A stretch of DNA of 64,000 nt from Pseudoteredinibacter isoporae_A (GTDB lineage: Bacteria > Pseudomonadota > Gammaproteobacteria > Pseudomonadales > Cellvibrionaceae): NCBI RefSeq assembly GCF_040372805.1, contig NZ_BAABWJ010000003.1, positions 248,001 through 312,000 on the forward strand, given 5' to 3'. The number at the start of each line of letters is the position of its first letter. Position 1 is the stretch's first letter. Below are positions 43,570 to 52,156 of the stretch, piece by piece. Below the pieces are notes generated by a model. The model worked only from the letters and a program-made list of their open reading frames with translations. It was not told the origin of the DNA and did no database searches. Position numbers and translations under genes: made by a program.

Positions 43570-45699
43570 TTACCAACGATAGGCCGCACTCAGATACAAA
43601 CCTCGGCCTTGGCCAACAAAGTAGCGATAGTTCCCAAAGGCAAAATCGGCGCGCTCGGCATAATCCCGATCCGTCAAATTGCTCATACGCGCCGCCAATC
43701 GCCAATGGTCTTGTTGCCAGGCAAGGCGCAAGTTAAGCAAAGAATGACCGCTGTATTTATGCAGGTTTTGTGGATCCAGATAATAGTCATCCAAATACTG
43801 CCACTCCAACTCAGCCAACCAGGGTTCACTTGGCTGCCAACGCAGGCGGGTATTTGCTTGTATATTCGGAGCGGTATCGATGTCATTGCCATCAATGTTC
43901 CCCAAACTCGGATCCGGATTATTGTCGTAAAGGTGCTCCGCCCAGGTTGCGGCCACCGCCAGCTGCCATTGTTCGTTGAATGTATAATTAGCGTCCAGCT
44001 CGATACCACGATGTTTGGTTTTGCCTTCATCAATGTAAAAGCCATCGCCATCGCGGAAAATAAAATCGTCCTTTTTCATTGCAAATGCAGCTAACTGAAC
44101 ACTGAACGATTCTGAGAAATAGCGCAGGCCAGCTTCGAGGCTTTGCAAAGATTCGGAATCCAAATCCGCCTGAACCTGCCCTTTTTGCAAACGGTATAAC
44201 TCGGAGGTTTGCGGTGCGCGGAAACTGTTGGCCAGGCGCACATAGGCGCTGAGCTGTTCACTGAAACTGTGCTGTAAACCCAATTGATAGCTGACATTGT
44301 CGAAGCTGTCTTCGCGATCTGCCGGTCGGGCATGACGGCAGGTTCTAACATTGCCGAATAACGTACACGGAGTCCCATCGACCTGTAAGGTCCCATCTGT
44401 CGTCCGGTTATCATAGTCGTATTCCAGACGTTCATAGCGTAGACCCGCATCGACCAAGCTCGATTCACTCAACTGCCAACGCCACTGACTGAATAACGCC
44501 AGCATCGTGCTGTCGACTTGATAATCATAATGCAACCCCGCCGGAATAGTGGCTCTTAAAAAAGCACTGGGGCTATCAGTTTCATTTTCCTGAAACTCTC
44601 GCAGCTCCATATCAGCCACTTCCAACTCGCCCCCCATAGTCCACGCCAGGGTGTCACTGATTTTCTGCTGCCATTTACTTTGTACACCGAAGCTGCGTTG
44701 CTGGTTTTCCTCTAGCGCCTGCCCAGGTAAAAAGTGTTGAATAAAATCCATTTCGCTGTGGCGCGCATAAGGTGTGATGCTCAGCTTAGCGTCGCCTCCA
44801 AAATCCCGGCGCCATTCACTGCTCAAGCGCCAGGAACTGGCATCACGATAGGCTTCCGGGTTCGGGTTATGGCGTTTTAATGCAGAATCTTTAAAACTGT
44901 CTTTGCCCAGGATAAACCCAGCGGTCTCCTGATTGAGATTACTCGCCGAAAACAAGGTTTTTGATGACCACTGAACACCAGAGTAATCATGGCGCAATCC
45001 CAGCTTTTGCTGGTCATAGCCAGAATCATCTTTATACCCACCGTCATGGCTGCCACTCACACGCAATTCGGTTGCGTGCTGTTCAGAACGATGCCCAATA
45101 CGCCACTGGGCCCGACTGAAATCATCTGGACCGGCTTCGAGCTTAAACTCTCCGCCCTGCCTCGGCTCGGGTGACAGCACATTGATTACACCGTGCAAGG
45201 CATTACCGCCGTAATAAACGCTACCTGGCCCCTTAATAACTTCGATGGCACCGGCTTGCTCAGTGTTCAACTCAAACAGCTGATTCACATTACAAAAGCC
45301 ACTGGGCCGGCTCGCTATGCCATCTTCCGCAATAAAAAACTCACCGCAGCTTCCTGCGCCGGTTAGTACCGGAGAACGCAGTGACGTTAATTGTTCCTGT
45401 CCATTACCCCGGCTTATCCAGGCGCCAGGGACTCTCGCCAATGCTTCATTGAGGTGAACCGCATCAATAAGTTGCAATTGTTGCTGGTCCACCTGGCTGA
45501 CCGTTAAAGGCAGTTCAGAAACCCGGCGAGGTGTCTTTTCAGCCGTCACAATAATCTGCTCAATGCTTTCATTATTGGCCTGGGCGTGAACAGCCACCGC
45601 AAGAGACAAACCCGAAAATGCGAAAACTCCCGTGGTTTTCAATGCGGTTAAAACATGGAGGGCTGAACAGCGTACTGAACGTTTGCAGGATATCGACAT
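43570..45699 (-). CDS. TonB-dependent outer-membrane receptor
   Basis: A 709-aa receptor from the ATG at 45699; a longer frame to 45780 would cover the upstream inverted repeat. A long signal peptide (ending near AVHAQANN) leads into the TonB box region (EQIIVTAEKTPRRVSELP) and the plug, with GAIEVIKGPGSVYYGGNALHGVINV. The barrel follows and ends GRGLYLSAAYRW, with an aromatic last residue. Two plug cysteines (GSCGEFF and SGFCNVNQLFE) flank an acidic loop and resemble a conserved disulphide or metal site. Substrate is unknown: the group resembles receptors for cobalamin, copper or catecholates, without a decisive mark. Confidence 0.93.
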   Translation of the reverse strand: MSISCKRSVRCSALHVLTALKTTGVFAFSGLSLAVAVHAQANNESIEQIIVTAEKTPRRVSELPLTVSQVDQQQLQLIDAVHLNEALARVPGAWISRGNGQEQLTSLRSPVLTGAGSCGEFFIAEDGIASRPSGFCNVNQLFELNTEQAGAIEVIKGPGSVYYGGNALHGVINVLSPEPRQGGEFKLEAGPDDFSRAQWRIGHRSEQHATELRVSGSHDGGYKDDSGYDQQKLGLRHDYSGVQWSSKTLFSASNLNQETAGFILGKDSFKDSALKRHNPNPEAYRDASSWRLSSEWRRDFGGDAKLSITPYARHSEMDFIQHFLPGQALEENQQRSFGVQSKWQQKISDTLAWTMGGELEVADMELREFQENETDSPSAFLRATIPAGLHYDYQVDSTMLALFSQWRWQLSESSLVDAGLRYERLEYDYDNRTTDGTLQVDGTPCTLFGNVRTCRHARPADREDSFDNVSYQLGLQHSFSEQLSAYVRLANSFRAPQTSELYRLQKGQVQADLDSESLQSLEAGLRYFSESFSVQLAAFAMKKDDFIFRDGDGFYIDEGKTKHRGIELDANYTFNEQWQLAVAATWAEHLYDNNPDPSLGNIDGNDIDTAPNIQANTRLRWQPSEPWLAELEWQYLDDYYLDPQNLHKYSGHSLLNLRLAWQQDHWRLAARMSNLTDRDYAERADFAFGNYRYFVGQGRGLYLSAAYRW

Positions 45700-45727
45700 A
45701 GTATTAGGCTTAGGATAAATGTTTATT

Positions 45728-45763
45728 ATGTTGGCAGGATTATTTGTATCCCCCTGCCAACAT
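45728..45763. promoter_or_regulatory. 11-bp inverted repeat in the receptor leader
   Basis: ATGTTGGCAGG (45728-45738) and CCTGCCAACAT (45753-45763) are perfect complements 14 bases apart, 29-64 bases upstream of the receptor start. It could be a dimeric repressor site or an mRNA hairpin. It does not match the Fur or Zur consensus, and it lacks a cobalamin-riboswitch-sized leader. Confidence 0.55.
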
Positions 45764-45800
45764 GCAAGAGACAAAAACAATCAGGCGTATTTAGTCAAAT

Positions 45801-47003
45801 TTAAAGTTGAACATGAACCGCAGCACTGGCACGCAGTGCTTTCTCAACCGCCGTCTCGGTATCTTTATCACGGGCAAGCGCCACCCCCATACGGCGCTGC
45901 CCGGACACTTCAGGTTTACCAAACAAACGAAAATCCGTACCGGGTTCCGCCAAGGCTTGCTGCAGATTATGGAAACGACAGTTTTGCGACTCACCTTCGA
46001 CCAGGAGAACTGCGGAGGCCGACGGCCCATAAAACTCGATCTCGGGAATCGGTAAGCCCAAAATAGCCCGGGCGTGCAGAGCAAACTCCGACAAATTTTG
46101 AGAGATCAAAGTCACCATGCCCGTATCATGAGGACGCGGGGACACTTCACTGAAATAGACCTCATCACCTTTAACAAATAACTCCACACCGAACAAACCC
46201 CAGCCTCCCAGAGCATCGGTCACAGCAGCTGCCACCTGTTTGGATTTGCTAAGCGCCACGTCTGACATAGATTGTGGCTGCCAGGACTCGCGATAATCGC
46301 CATCTTCCTGACGATGACCAATTGGCTGACAGAAACTGGTGCCGCCTCGATGGCGCACGGTCAGCAGCGTGATTTCATAATCGAAATCCACAAACCCTTC
46401 CACGATCACCCGACCGGCGCCAGCACGTCCGCCCTCTTGGGCATACTCCCAGGCATGGGTAATATCTGCTTCGGTTTTCACCAGGCTCTGTCCCTTGCCA
46501 GAAGAACTCATGATCGGTTTCACCACGCAAGGCAAGCCGACCTCTTCGACCGCGGCCTGGTAGGCTTCCAGAGTGTCAGCAAAGCGGAAACTCGATGTGG
46601 GAAGCCCCAAAGTCTCTGCCGCCAAGCAGCGAATGCCTTCACGATTCATCGTCAATTGAGCAGCTTTGGCTGTCGGCACAACCGTAAAACCTTCGCTTTC
46701 CAACTCAATGAGAGTCTCGGTAGCAATGGCTTCGATTTCGGGAACAATATAATCTGGCTTTTCCAACTCGATGACGCGGCGCAAAGCCACACTGTCCAAC
46801 ATTGAAAAGCAGTGGCTGCGATCGGCCACTTGCATGGCAGGCGCATTAGGATAGCGATCACAAGCAATCACTTCACAGCCCAAACGTTGCAATTCGATGG
46901 CGACTTCCTTGCCTAACTCGCCGCTGCCACACAATAACACCTTGGTGGCCGCACTGGAAAAAGGGGTTCCAAAAACCGTTGCTTGTTGATTCGTCGAACT
47001 CAT
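45801..47003 (-). CDS. purT: Formate-dependent phosphoribosylglycinamide formyltransferase
   Basis: A 400-aa ATP-grasp enzyme that makes formyl-GAR from GAR, formate and ATP in purine synthesis. It shows the N-terminal GSGELGKEVAIELQRLG, the PEIEAIATETLIELE segment, the ATP-grasp phosphate loop (MSSSGKGQS) and the ATP-binding FVDFDYEITLLTVRH region. Length matches E. coli PurT (392 aa). It is followed on the same strand by its DUF1289/gamma-carbonic-anhydrase neighbours in the opposite order, with a 24-base gap from the DUF1289 gene, which therefore may be transcribed through into purT. Confidence 0.96.
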   Translation of the reverse strand: MSSTNQQATVFGTPFSSAATKVLLCGSGELGKEVAIELQRLGCEVIACDRYPNAPAMQVADRSHCFSMLDSVALRRVIELEKPDYIVPEIEAIATETLIELESEGFTVVPTAKAAQLTMNREGIRCLAAETLGLPTSSFRFADTLEAYQAAVEEVGLPCVVKPIMSSSGKGQSLVKTEADITHAWEYAQEGGRAGAGRVIVEGFVDFDYEITLLTVRHRGGTSFCQPIGHRQEDGDYRESWQPQSMSDVALSKSKQVAAAVTDALGGWGLFGVELFVKGDEVYFSEVSPRPHDTGMVTLISQNLSEFALHARAILGLPIPEIEFYGPSASAVLLVEGESQNCRFHNLQQALAEPGTDFRLFGKPEVSGQRRMGVALARDKDTETAVEKALRASAAVHVQL

Positions 47004-47027
47004 ACATGTACCCGGAGAAATAACAAC

Positions 47028-47231
47028 TTATAAAAATGGGTTTAGCTTTTTGGCTCGCTCTTGCATAGCCTCATAAACGGCGCGTTTCTGCTCATTGTTG
47101 TAACGTCCCCAGCGGCTGATTTCGTCACCGCTGCGGTAACAGCCCACGCAGATATCATCGTCGTTCAATACACAGATAGAAACACACGGAGAAGGCAGTG
47201 GCGTTTCCGTTTCACTGATAATATTCACCAT
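47028..47231 (-). CDS. DUF1289 family small protein
   Basis: A 67-aa protein with the DUF1289 cysteine pattern: SPCVSICVLNDDDICVGCYRSGDEI, four Cys likely binding zinc or an iron-sulphur centre, followed by the W-x-x-Y helix and a helical basic end. Function is unknown. Its start overlaps the stop of the gamma-carbonic-anhydrase gene by one base (TGATG), so the two are translationally coupled. It is too small for other assignment. Confidence 0.88.
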   Translation of the reverse strand: MVNIISETETPLPSPCVSICVLNDDDICVGCYRSGDEISRWGRYNNEQKRAVYEAMQERAKKLNPFL

Positions 47232-47755
47232 CAGTCAATCGGCTCCAGCTGTTCATTAAAACGCTCCAGATTATCGACATACACTTGCGCATTAAGCTTG
47301 AGGAACTCGGCGGTGGCATCATCAATCTGCTTAACCACTTTGGCCGGGGAACCCAAAACCATCGAGTTATCAGGGATAACCGTTCCTTCGGTTACCAGGG
47401 CATTGGCCCCGATAATGCAATTTTTACCGATAACCACGCGGTTCAGCACCACGGCACCAATACCAATCAAACTGTTGTCACCCACTTCACAGCCATGAAG
47501 CATAACGTTGTGTCCAACAATCACGCCATTCCCCAATGTCAATTTAACCCCAGGATCGGTGTGCAATACGGCACCATCCTGAACATTGCTGTTTTCCCCG
47601 ATGGTAATCGTGTCGTTGTCACCACGCAGTACCGCGTTAAACCAAACACTGCTGTTGTTCTCTAAAATAACATCACCAATGACGTCGGCGCTGTGCGCAA
47701 TAAAGTGCTTCTCGCCACGCAGCTGGGGGGCTTTATCACCTAATCGGTATTTCAT
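47231..47755 (-). CDS. Gamma-carbonic-anhydrase-like hexapeptide protein (YrdA/PaaY type)
   Basis: A 174-aa left-handed beta-helix protein. Hexapeptide repeats run from about residue 20 to 140, and the zinc-binding histidines of the gamma-carbonic anhydrases are in VLHTDPG, IVGHNVMLHGC. The SMVLGSPAKVVKQI ending is typical of the YrdA/CaiE/PaaY group. Members may hydrate CO2 or act on CoA thioesters; activity of YrdA-type proteins is often weak. It heads a short operon with the DUF1289 gene and perhaps purT. Confidence 0.9.
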   Translation of the reverse strand: MKYRLGDKAPQLRGEKHFIAHSADVIGDVILENNSSVWFNAVLRGDNDTITIGENSNVQDGAVLHTDPGVKLTLGNGVIVGHNVMLHGCEVGDNSLIGIGAVVLNRVVIGKNCIIGANALVTEGTVIPDNSMVLGSPAKVVKQIDDATAEFLKLNAQVYVDNLERFNEQLEPID

Positions 47756-47955
47756 TGTTTACTTATCCGCTGATTCACAGTCCATCACCTCGGTATTATG
47801 AGCCTTTCCAGATTTCAGCACCACAGATTGAGCGTATGTTGAACAAATAACCGCTATTCATAGACGAGATGGGCCAGCTTCTTTAAGCTGCGACGGTTTG
47901 CCACAGCCCCATAACAATAACGCTGTGATGTAATTGATCAAAACCGGGGGACAGG

Positions 47956-48702
47956 ATGGGACAAAAAACGCTTCAAAGCTTTATGCGCCGCTGGCATCGA
48001 CGGCTGGCTATAGTCATAGGCTTGCAGTTTCTGGCCTGGACATTGGGTGGTGCATACTTCGCCTGGTTCCATATCGACAATGTGCGTGGCCAATATGAAC
48101 GCAACGTCTCCCCCGCCAAAGCCTCACTCCGCAGTGGTTCTTTGGCGGGCAAGTCACTGTTACCGATCGATGAACTGAGCAACAAAGTCCAACTCAAAGC
48201 AATTCATACGGTAGAGCTTATTCATTGGCGTGGCCAATGGGCGTATTGGTTCAAACAGGATCGTGACCAAAGCCGATTGATCAACGCCCAGACAGGGGCG
48301 CAACTGAGTCCTGTGAGCGAAGACACCGCTGTCGCCATTGCCCAAGACGATTTCGCCCATGCCAGCCCGGTACTGGCCGTAACTCGCCTGGAAGCACACA
48401 ATAATGAGTACAAAGGCCCCCTGCCTGCCTACCAAGTTACCTTCGACCATCCGAAAAAGACCAACCTCTATGTGCACGAAAACAGCGGCCGGGTCACTGC
48501 GAGACGCAATTGGGTTTGGCGAGGTTTTGATTTTTTGTGGATGTTGCACATCCTGGATTTTAATGCGCGTGAAGACTTCAATAACTGGGCGCTGAGGATT
48601 CTGTCTATTCTGGGTTTGATTACCCTGTTCTCAGGCTATGGACTGTGGTTTTTAACCTCGATGCGCTGGCGAAATCTGCGCATGAAGATTTTGGGGCCAT
48701 AG
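47956..48702 (+). CDS. PepSY-domain inner-membrane protein
   Basis: A 248-aa protein with an N-terminal helix (RLAIVIGLQFLAWTLGGAYFAWF), a periplasmic region of about 165 residues with PepSY-like strands (AVAIAQDDF; YQVTFDHPKKTNLYVHENSGRV), and a C-terminal helix (ILSILGLITLFSGYGLWFL). This is the PepSY-associated TM layout seen in reductive iron-uptake proteins and peptidase inhibitors. Histidines near both helices (RRWHRR and LHILDF) could bind haem, as in related ferric-reductase-like proteins. Function is not established. Confidence 0.8.
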   Translation: MGQKTLQSFMRRWHRRLAIVIGLQFLAWTLGGAYFAWFHIDNVRGQYERNVSPAKASLRSGSLAGKSLLPIDELSNKVQLKAIHTVELIHWRGQWAYWFKQDRDQSRLINAQTGAQLSPVSEDTAVAIAQDDFAHASPVLAVTRLEAHNNEYKGPLPAYQVTFDHPKKTNLYVHENSGRVTARRNWVWRGFDFLWMLHILDFNAREDFNNWALRILSILGLITLFSGYGLWFLTSMRWRNLRMKILGP

Positions 48703-48774
48703 GGAACTGGACGGGCAGGGTGTCTATTCTTGGAAAGCGTTAGGGTGCAGCGTTATTGGAAACTCTGGCGGCTA

Positions 48775-49377
48775 TCAGGCAAAAATTTTCACCGGCGCCT
48801 GACTCTCTTCTCCTAAACCCGCGTTCAAGGTTTGATTCAGGAAATTGGCCAGAATGCCCGCCGTGAAACCCCAGATTTCAAACCCTTCGTAATGCCAAAC
48901 GGGGGCCCAAAAGCGGCCCATAGACCCTTCAAAAATATCCGTGCGACTGCGATTGTCATCGTCGAGAAAATAGCTCACTGGTACATTGAAAATCGCATCC
49001 AACTCATCGTAATTGGGTTCGAGCTGAAGATCTTTAGGAACCACTCCGACAAACGGAGTAACGTGGATGCCAAAGCGCGTCTCGGCCGACGGCAAACTGG
49101 CCAGTACTTCTACCCGCTCGGGAGGCAAACCGATTTCTTCGTGGCTTTCGCGCAATGCGGTTTCCATAAGACTTTTATCGGTTTCATCCCACTTACCACC
49201 GGGAAAGGCCACTTGGCCCGAGTGACTATTGAGATGCTCTGCACGCTTGGTCAACACGATTTCTGGCTCGCTGGGGTGGTCAGTGAGCGCCAACAAAACC
49301 GCCGCTTGTCGGTTAGTTGTCCCCGTTTCCTGGCTAATGGGGCTTTGTTGAAGGCCAGACCGCAGGCGCGTAAGCAT
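48775..49377 (-). CDS. nudL: NUDIX hydrolase, CoA pyrophosphatase type
   Basis: A 200-aa NUDIX enzyme. The NUDIX box GGKWDETDKSLMETALRESHEE with IGL matches GX5EX7REUXEEXGU, and it is preceded by the UPF0035 signature LTKRAEHLNSHSGQVAFPGG that marks NudL/YeaB coenzyme A pyrophosphatases, which split CoA into 3',5'-ADP and 4'-phosphopantetheine. The C-terminal part (FWAPVWHYEGFEIWGFTAGILANFL) is typical. Cytoplasmic; a single gene. Confidence 0.93.
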   Translation of the reverse strand: MLTRLRSGLQQSPISQETGTTNRQAAVLLALTDHPSEPEIVLTKRAEHLNSHSGQVAFPGGKWDETDKSLMETALRESHEEIGLPPERVEVLASLPSAETRFGIHVTPFVGVVPKDLQLEPNYDELDAIFNVPVSYFLDDDNRSRTDIFEGSMGRFWAPVWHYEGFEIWGFTAGILANFLNQTLNAGLGEESQAPVKIFA

Positions 49378-49731
49378 AGTGTCCTCATGGATAAATCAGT
49401 GTCTTTGAGTATAAACCCATTTAACTGAATATGCTCTAAATCCGCGCCATTTCGGGCTTTGAGAGAAAAATCTGTGACATTACCGCAGGTCGGGACGAGG
49501 GATTTTTTCCTTACGCCTTAGTTCAAAATGACTGAAAATCAACTAAGAGAGGCATATTTTTATAAAAAGAAGATATAGGCGCCAGGCTACACAGCCCAAA
49601 ATGGCCTTGTTACCATGCAGCCAGCGTCAAAAAAACAACAATATCAAAAACACCCAAGACCATTGGTTTGCAAACGCGATTTTTTGACGGAGTACGAGCG
49701 ATCTGCAAACGCTTAGCACAGGAGTTAGCTT
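49378..49731. other. Intergenic region upstream of the DUF3135 gene
   Basis: 354 bases holding the promoters of the divergent nudL and DUF3135 genes. It is AT-rich near 49545-49580. I see no gene or RNA. A strong ribosome site (AGGAG) ends it, before 49732. Confidence 0.5.
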
Positions 49732-50079
49732 ATGAGTAGTCAACCTAAAGCAACGAGCACGGAGCTCAGCTTCGACGAATTGAAAGATCTGGCTGTTAAC
49801 GATCCTGCCGCGTTTGAGGCTTACCGCAGCCGTCAGATTGAAGCCACTATCAGCAATGCGCCGAGTCATATGCAGCGCCGCCTCCGAGGCATTCAGTTTC
49901 AGGTCGATGCACAGCGTGAACTGCACAGTAATCCAATGGGTTCCTGCGTGAAAGTGTACGAAATGATGCAAAAGTCCTTGGGTGAATTAAGCCAGGTCTT
50001 AAATGAGCAAACCGGCAAAGTGGATGTCAGCCCTGCACCGGCGGTTGAGAACGCCAAAGTCCTGAGCTTCACGCGCTAA
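49732..50079 (+). CDS. DUF3135 family protein
   Basis: A 115-aa soluble protein with the DUF3135 signature FDELKDLAVNDPAAFEAYR (residues about 14-32) followed by MQRRLRGIQFQVDAQREL and helices to the end. The family is confined to gammaproteobacteria and has no known function. AGGAG lies seven bases before the ATG. A 9-bp hairpin (CGGTGATCG / CGATCACCG, 50094-50119) lies 15 bases downstream but lacks a T-tract. Confidence 0.85.
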   Translation: MSSQPKATSTELSFDELKDLAVNDPAAFEAYRSRQIEATISNAPSHMQRRLRGIQFQVDAQRELHSNPMGSCVKVYEMMQKSLGELSQVLNEQTGKVDVSPAPAVENAKVLSFTR

Positions 50080-50218
50080 TTTCTGTTTTCCTCCGGTGAT
50101 CGGGATTCCTCGATCACCGAACTCCATACGCCGCCCACCCAATAATCGCCCTTTTCAACCCTAAACTTGGTGCAACTCTTCGGTATAATCTCTCCATTCG
50201 AGTTATTGAGAGTCCCTT

Positions 50219-50821
50219 ATGAACTATTGCAGCCACTGCGGCGAAAAAGTCACCTTGATCGTCCCACCCGGCGATGATCGCGAACGCTTTGTGTGCAACA
50301 GTTGTGAAACGATTCATTACAGCAACCCCAGAATTATTGCGGGCTGCCTCCCCATCCACGAAGACAAAGTCTTGCTGTGCCGCAGAGCCATTGAACCGCG
50401 CTACGACAAATGGACACTGCCAGCGGGTTTTATGGAAAACGGTGAAACCACCGAGGAAGGCGCCCTGCGTGAGGCCTGGGAAGAAGCCCGCGCGAATATC
50501 GCAGTCGATGGCCTGTACACCCTGTTTAGCCTGCCCCAGATCAATCAGGTCCACTTGTTTTATCGTGGCCACTTGAATTCACTGGATTTCGAACCTGGCC
50601 CCGAGTCACTGGAAGTGCGCCTGTTCCGTGAAGACGAAATCCCCTGGGATGATCTTGCCTTTATGGTGGTAGGCAAAACACTGAAGCACTATTTCGCGGA
50701 TAGACAAAACGGAACCTTTCCAATGCGCAGCGAAGATCTGGTGCACCCTAAAGGCCGGGATTGGAAACCACCACGTCCCGCTCGTTATACCCTGGGCAAC
50801 ACCGGGCCAGTTGACAGCTGA
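50219..50821 (+). CDS. NUDIX hydrolase with N-terminal zinc ribbon
   Basis: A 200-aa protein. Residues 1-35 form a zinc ribbon (YCSHCG and FVCNSCETIHY), followed by a NUDIX domain with the box GFMENGETTEEGALREAWEEAR (about 75-96). This layout matches the bacterial NUDIX group related to NudC-like and ADP-ribose/NADH hydrolases; the substrate is a nucleoside diphosphate linked to an unknown group. It ends one base before the convergent NIF3-like gene. Confidence 0.9.
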   Translation: MNYCSHCGEKVTLIVPPGDDRERFVCNSCETIHYSNPRIIAGCLPIHEDKVLLCRRAIEPRYDKWTLPAGFMENGETTEEGALREAWEEARANIAVDGLYTLFSLPQINQVHLFYRGHLNSLDFEPGPESLEVRLFREDEIPWDDLAFMVVGKTLKHYFADRQNGTFPMRSEDLVHPKGRDWKPPRPARYTLGNTGPVDS

Positions 50822-51142
50822 CTATATGTCGAGCAGGGAGATCACATCGTAGGCCGGCTCCTCATAAGGGTGAGCCGCCTTTAGTGCGGCAATAGCATTG
50901 GCTATACGCCCCGCTTCACACAACAGCTCAACCTTGTATTCCGCCACCTGACTGAGTTCATCAGCCAGGCCAATAAATGGGCGAGCCTCTTTGCTGGGGC
51001 GAAATTGCCCTTGCCCTCGGGTTTGCCAGCAACAATGCTCATAATCCCCCTGCCGTCCCGCACCGCTTGCAAACACCGCCGCTTTCACCGTATCGAGATG
51101 AGTTTCGGGCACATAAAAACTGAGTTTATAGTTCTCGCTCAT
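50822..51142 (-). CDS. NIF3/YqfO C-terminal-domain-like protein
   Basis: 106 aa from the ATG at 51142 (an upstream in-frame ATG would add 13 residues). It is the stand-alone form of the domain inserted in NIF3-family proteins such as YqfO: start YKLSFYVPETHLDTVKAAVFASGAG, middle GQFRPS, and end AHPYEEPAYDVI, which is the family signature and resembles CutA. Trimeric CutA-like fold expected, function unknown. The gene abuts the NUDIX gene. Confidence 0.87.
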   Translation of the reverse strand: MSENYKLSFYVPETHLDTVKAAVFASGAGRQGDYEHCCWQTRGQGQFRPSKEARPFIGLADELSQVAEYKVELLCEAGRIANAIAALKAAHPYEEPAYDVISLLDI

Positions 51143-51241
51143 AAAGATTCCATCAATTGTGCTGAACATCTGCCGGGCCATAGCTCACCCGCATCGGCTG
51201 TTATATCATAGGCGGCCTTTTGATCGAGCCCTAAACCCCTT

Positions 51242-52078
51242 ATGTTGTTATTTGTCGACGAACTGACCAATGTAGATTTCAGTTTTCTTCACCCTGATCG
51301 CGGCCTGTTAGGCGAAACCTGGTTGGCCAGCACCGAGCTGGACGGCGCCCTGGATGAACAAGGCATGGTTTGCGACTTTGGCATCGTCAAGAAAACCCTG
51401 CGTAACTGGTTGGACGAGACTCTGGACCATTGCCTATTGGTGCCCCGTCACAGTCCAAACCTGACCTTGCTGGAAGAAGGCGATTACATCAGTTTGCGCT
51501 GGCGCTTTGGCGATCAGGAAATGAGCTGCCGTTCACCCGCCGAGGCCATTACCCTGATTGATGCCGAATACATTGATGCCGCCAGTGTGGCCCAATGGAG
51601 CATTGATCAATTGCGCGCCCTGCTGCCCGACACCATTGAGCGCCTGAGCCTGGACTTCAGCACGGAATCGCTTGGGGACGATGCCTTCTACCATTACAGT
51701 CACGGTCTGAAAAAGCATGCGGGCAATTGTCAGCGTATCGCCCATGGCCACCGTTCCCGTATTCAGATTTGGCGCGACGGAGAGCGCGATAAGGCCTTGG
51801 AACAACAGTGGGCCAAACGCTGGGGTGATATTTACCTGGGCAGTGATTTTGATTTGACAGAAAGCCATCAAGGGCAACTCAGCTTTGCCTACCAGAGCGC
51901 ACAGGGGAGATTTGACATCAGCTTACCGGCGAGCGGCTGCGAGTTGCTGCCCACCGACACCACCGTCGAATGGATCGCCTGCTACATTGCCGGACAACTC
52001 AAAGAAATCCACCCGAATTCCCAGTTTAAGGTTCGTGCCTTTGAGGGCATCGGCAAGGGTGCCGTCTATCAAGTATAA
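51242..52078 (+). CDS. 6-pyruvoyl/6-carboxy-tetrahydropterin synthase-like protein, two-domain form
   Basis: A 278-aa protein with pieces of the QueD/PTPS fold in two halves. The first half has GMVCDFGIVKKTL and LDHCLLVPRHSPN, the usual end of a QueD monomer, but its front end has FSFLHPDRGLLGETW and no CxxxHGH. The second half has YSHGLKKHAGNCQRIAHGH, the usual zinc and catalytic Cys region. The protein thus looks like two degenerate copies sharing one active site. QueD is normally about 120 aa. Role in pterin or deazaguanine metabolism is plausible but no queuosine gene is near. Confidence 0.78.
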   Translation: MLLFVDELTNVDFSFLHPDRGLLGETWLASTELDGALDEQGMVCDFGIVKKTLRNWLDETLDHCLLVPRHSPNLTLLEEGDYISLRWRFGDQEMSCRSPAEAITLIDAEYIDAASVAQWSIDQLRALLPDTIERLSLDFSTESLGDDAFYHYSHGLKKHAGNCQRIAHGHRSRIQIWRDGERDKALEQQWAKRWGDIYLGSDFDLTESHQGQLSFAYQSAQGRFDISLPASGCELLPTDTTVEWIACYIAGQLKEIHPNSQFKVRAFEGIGKGAVYQV

Positions 52079-52156
52079 GTCGCTGGGGCTCGCACCCAGG
52101 TTGACGGGCCTCAGCAATGACTGAGCCCACACAATAAAAACAAAGAGTTCCAAATT

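Noticed and set aside
43570..45699. TonB receptor as the uptake partner of the Hvf peptide
   Set aside because: It is separated by hrpA and more than 4 kb, has its own regulatory dyad, and nothing else links them.
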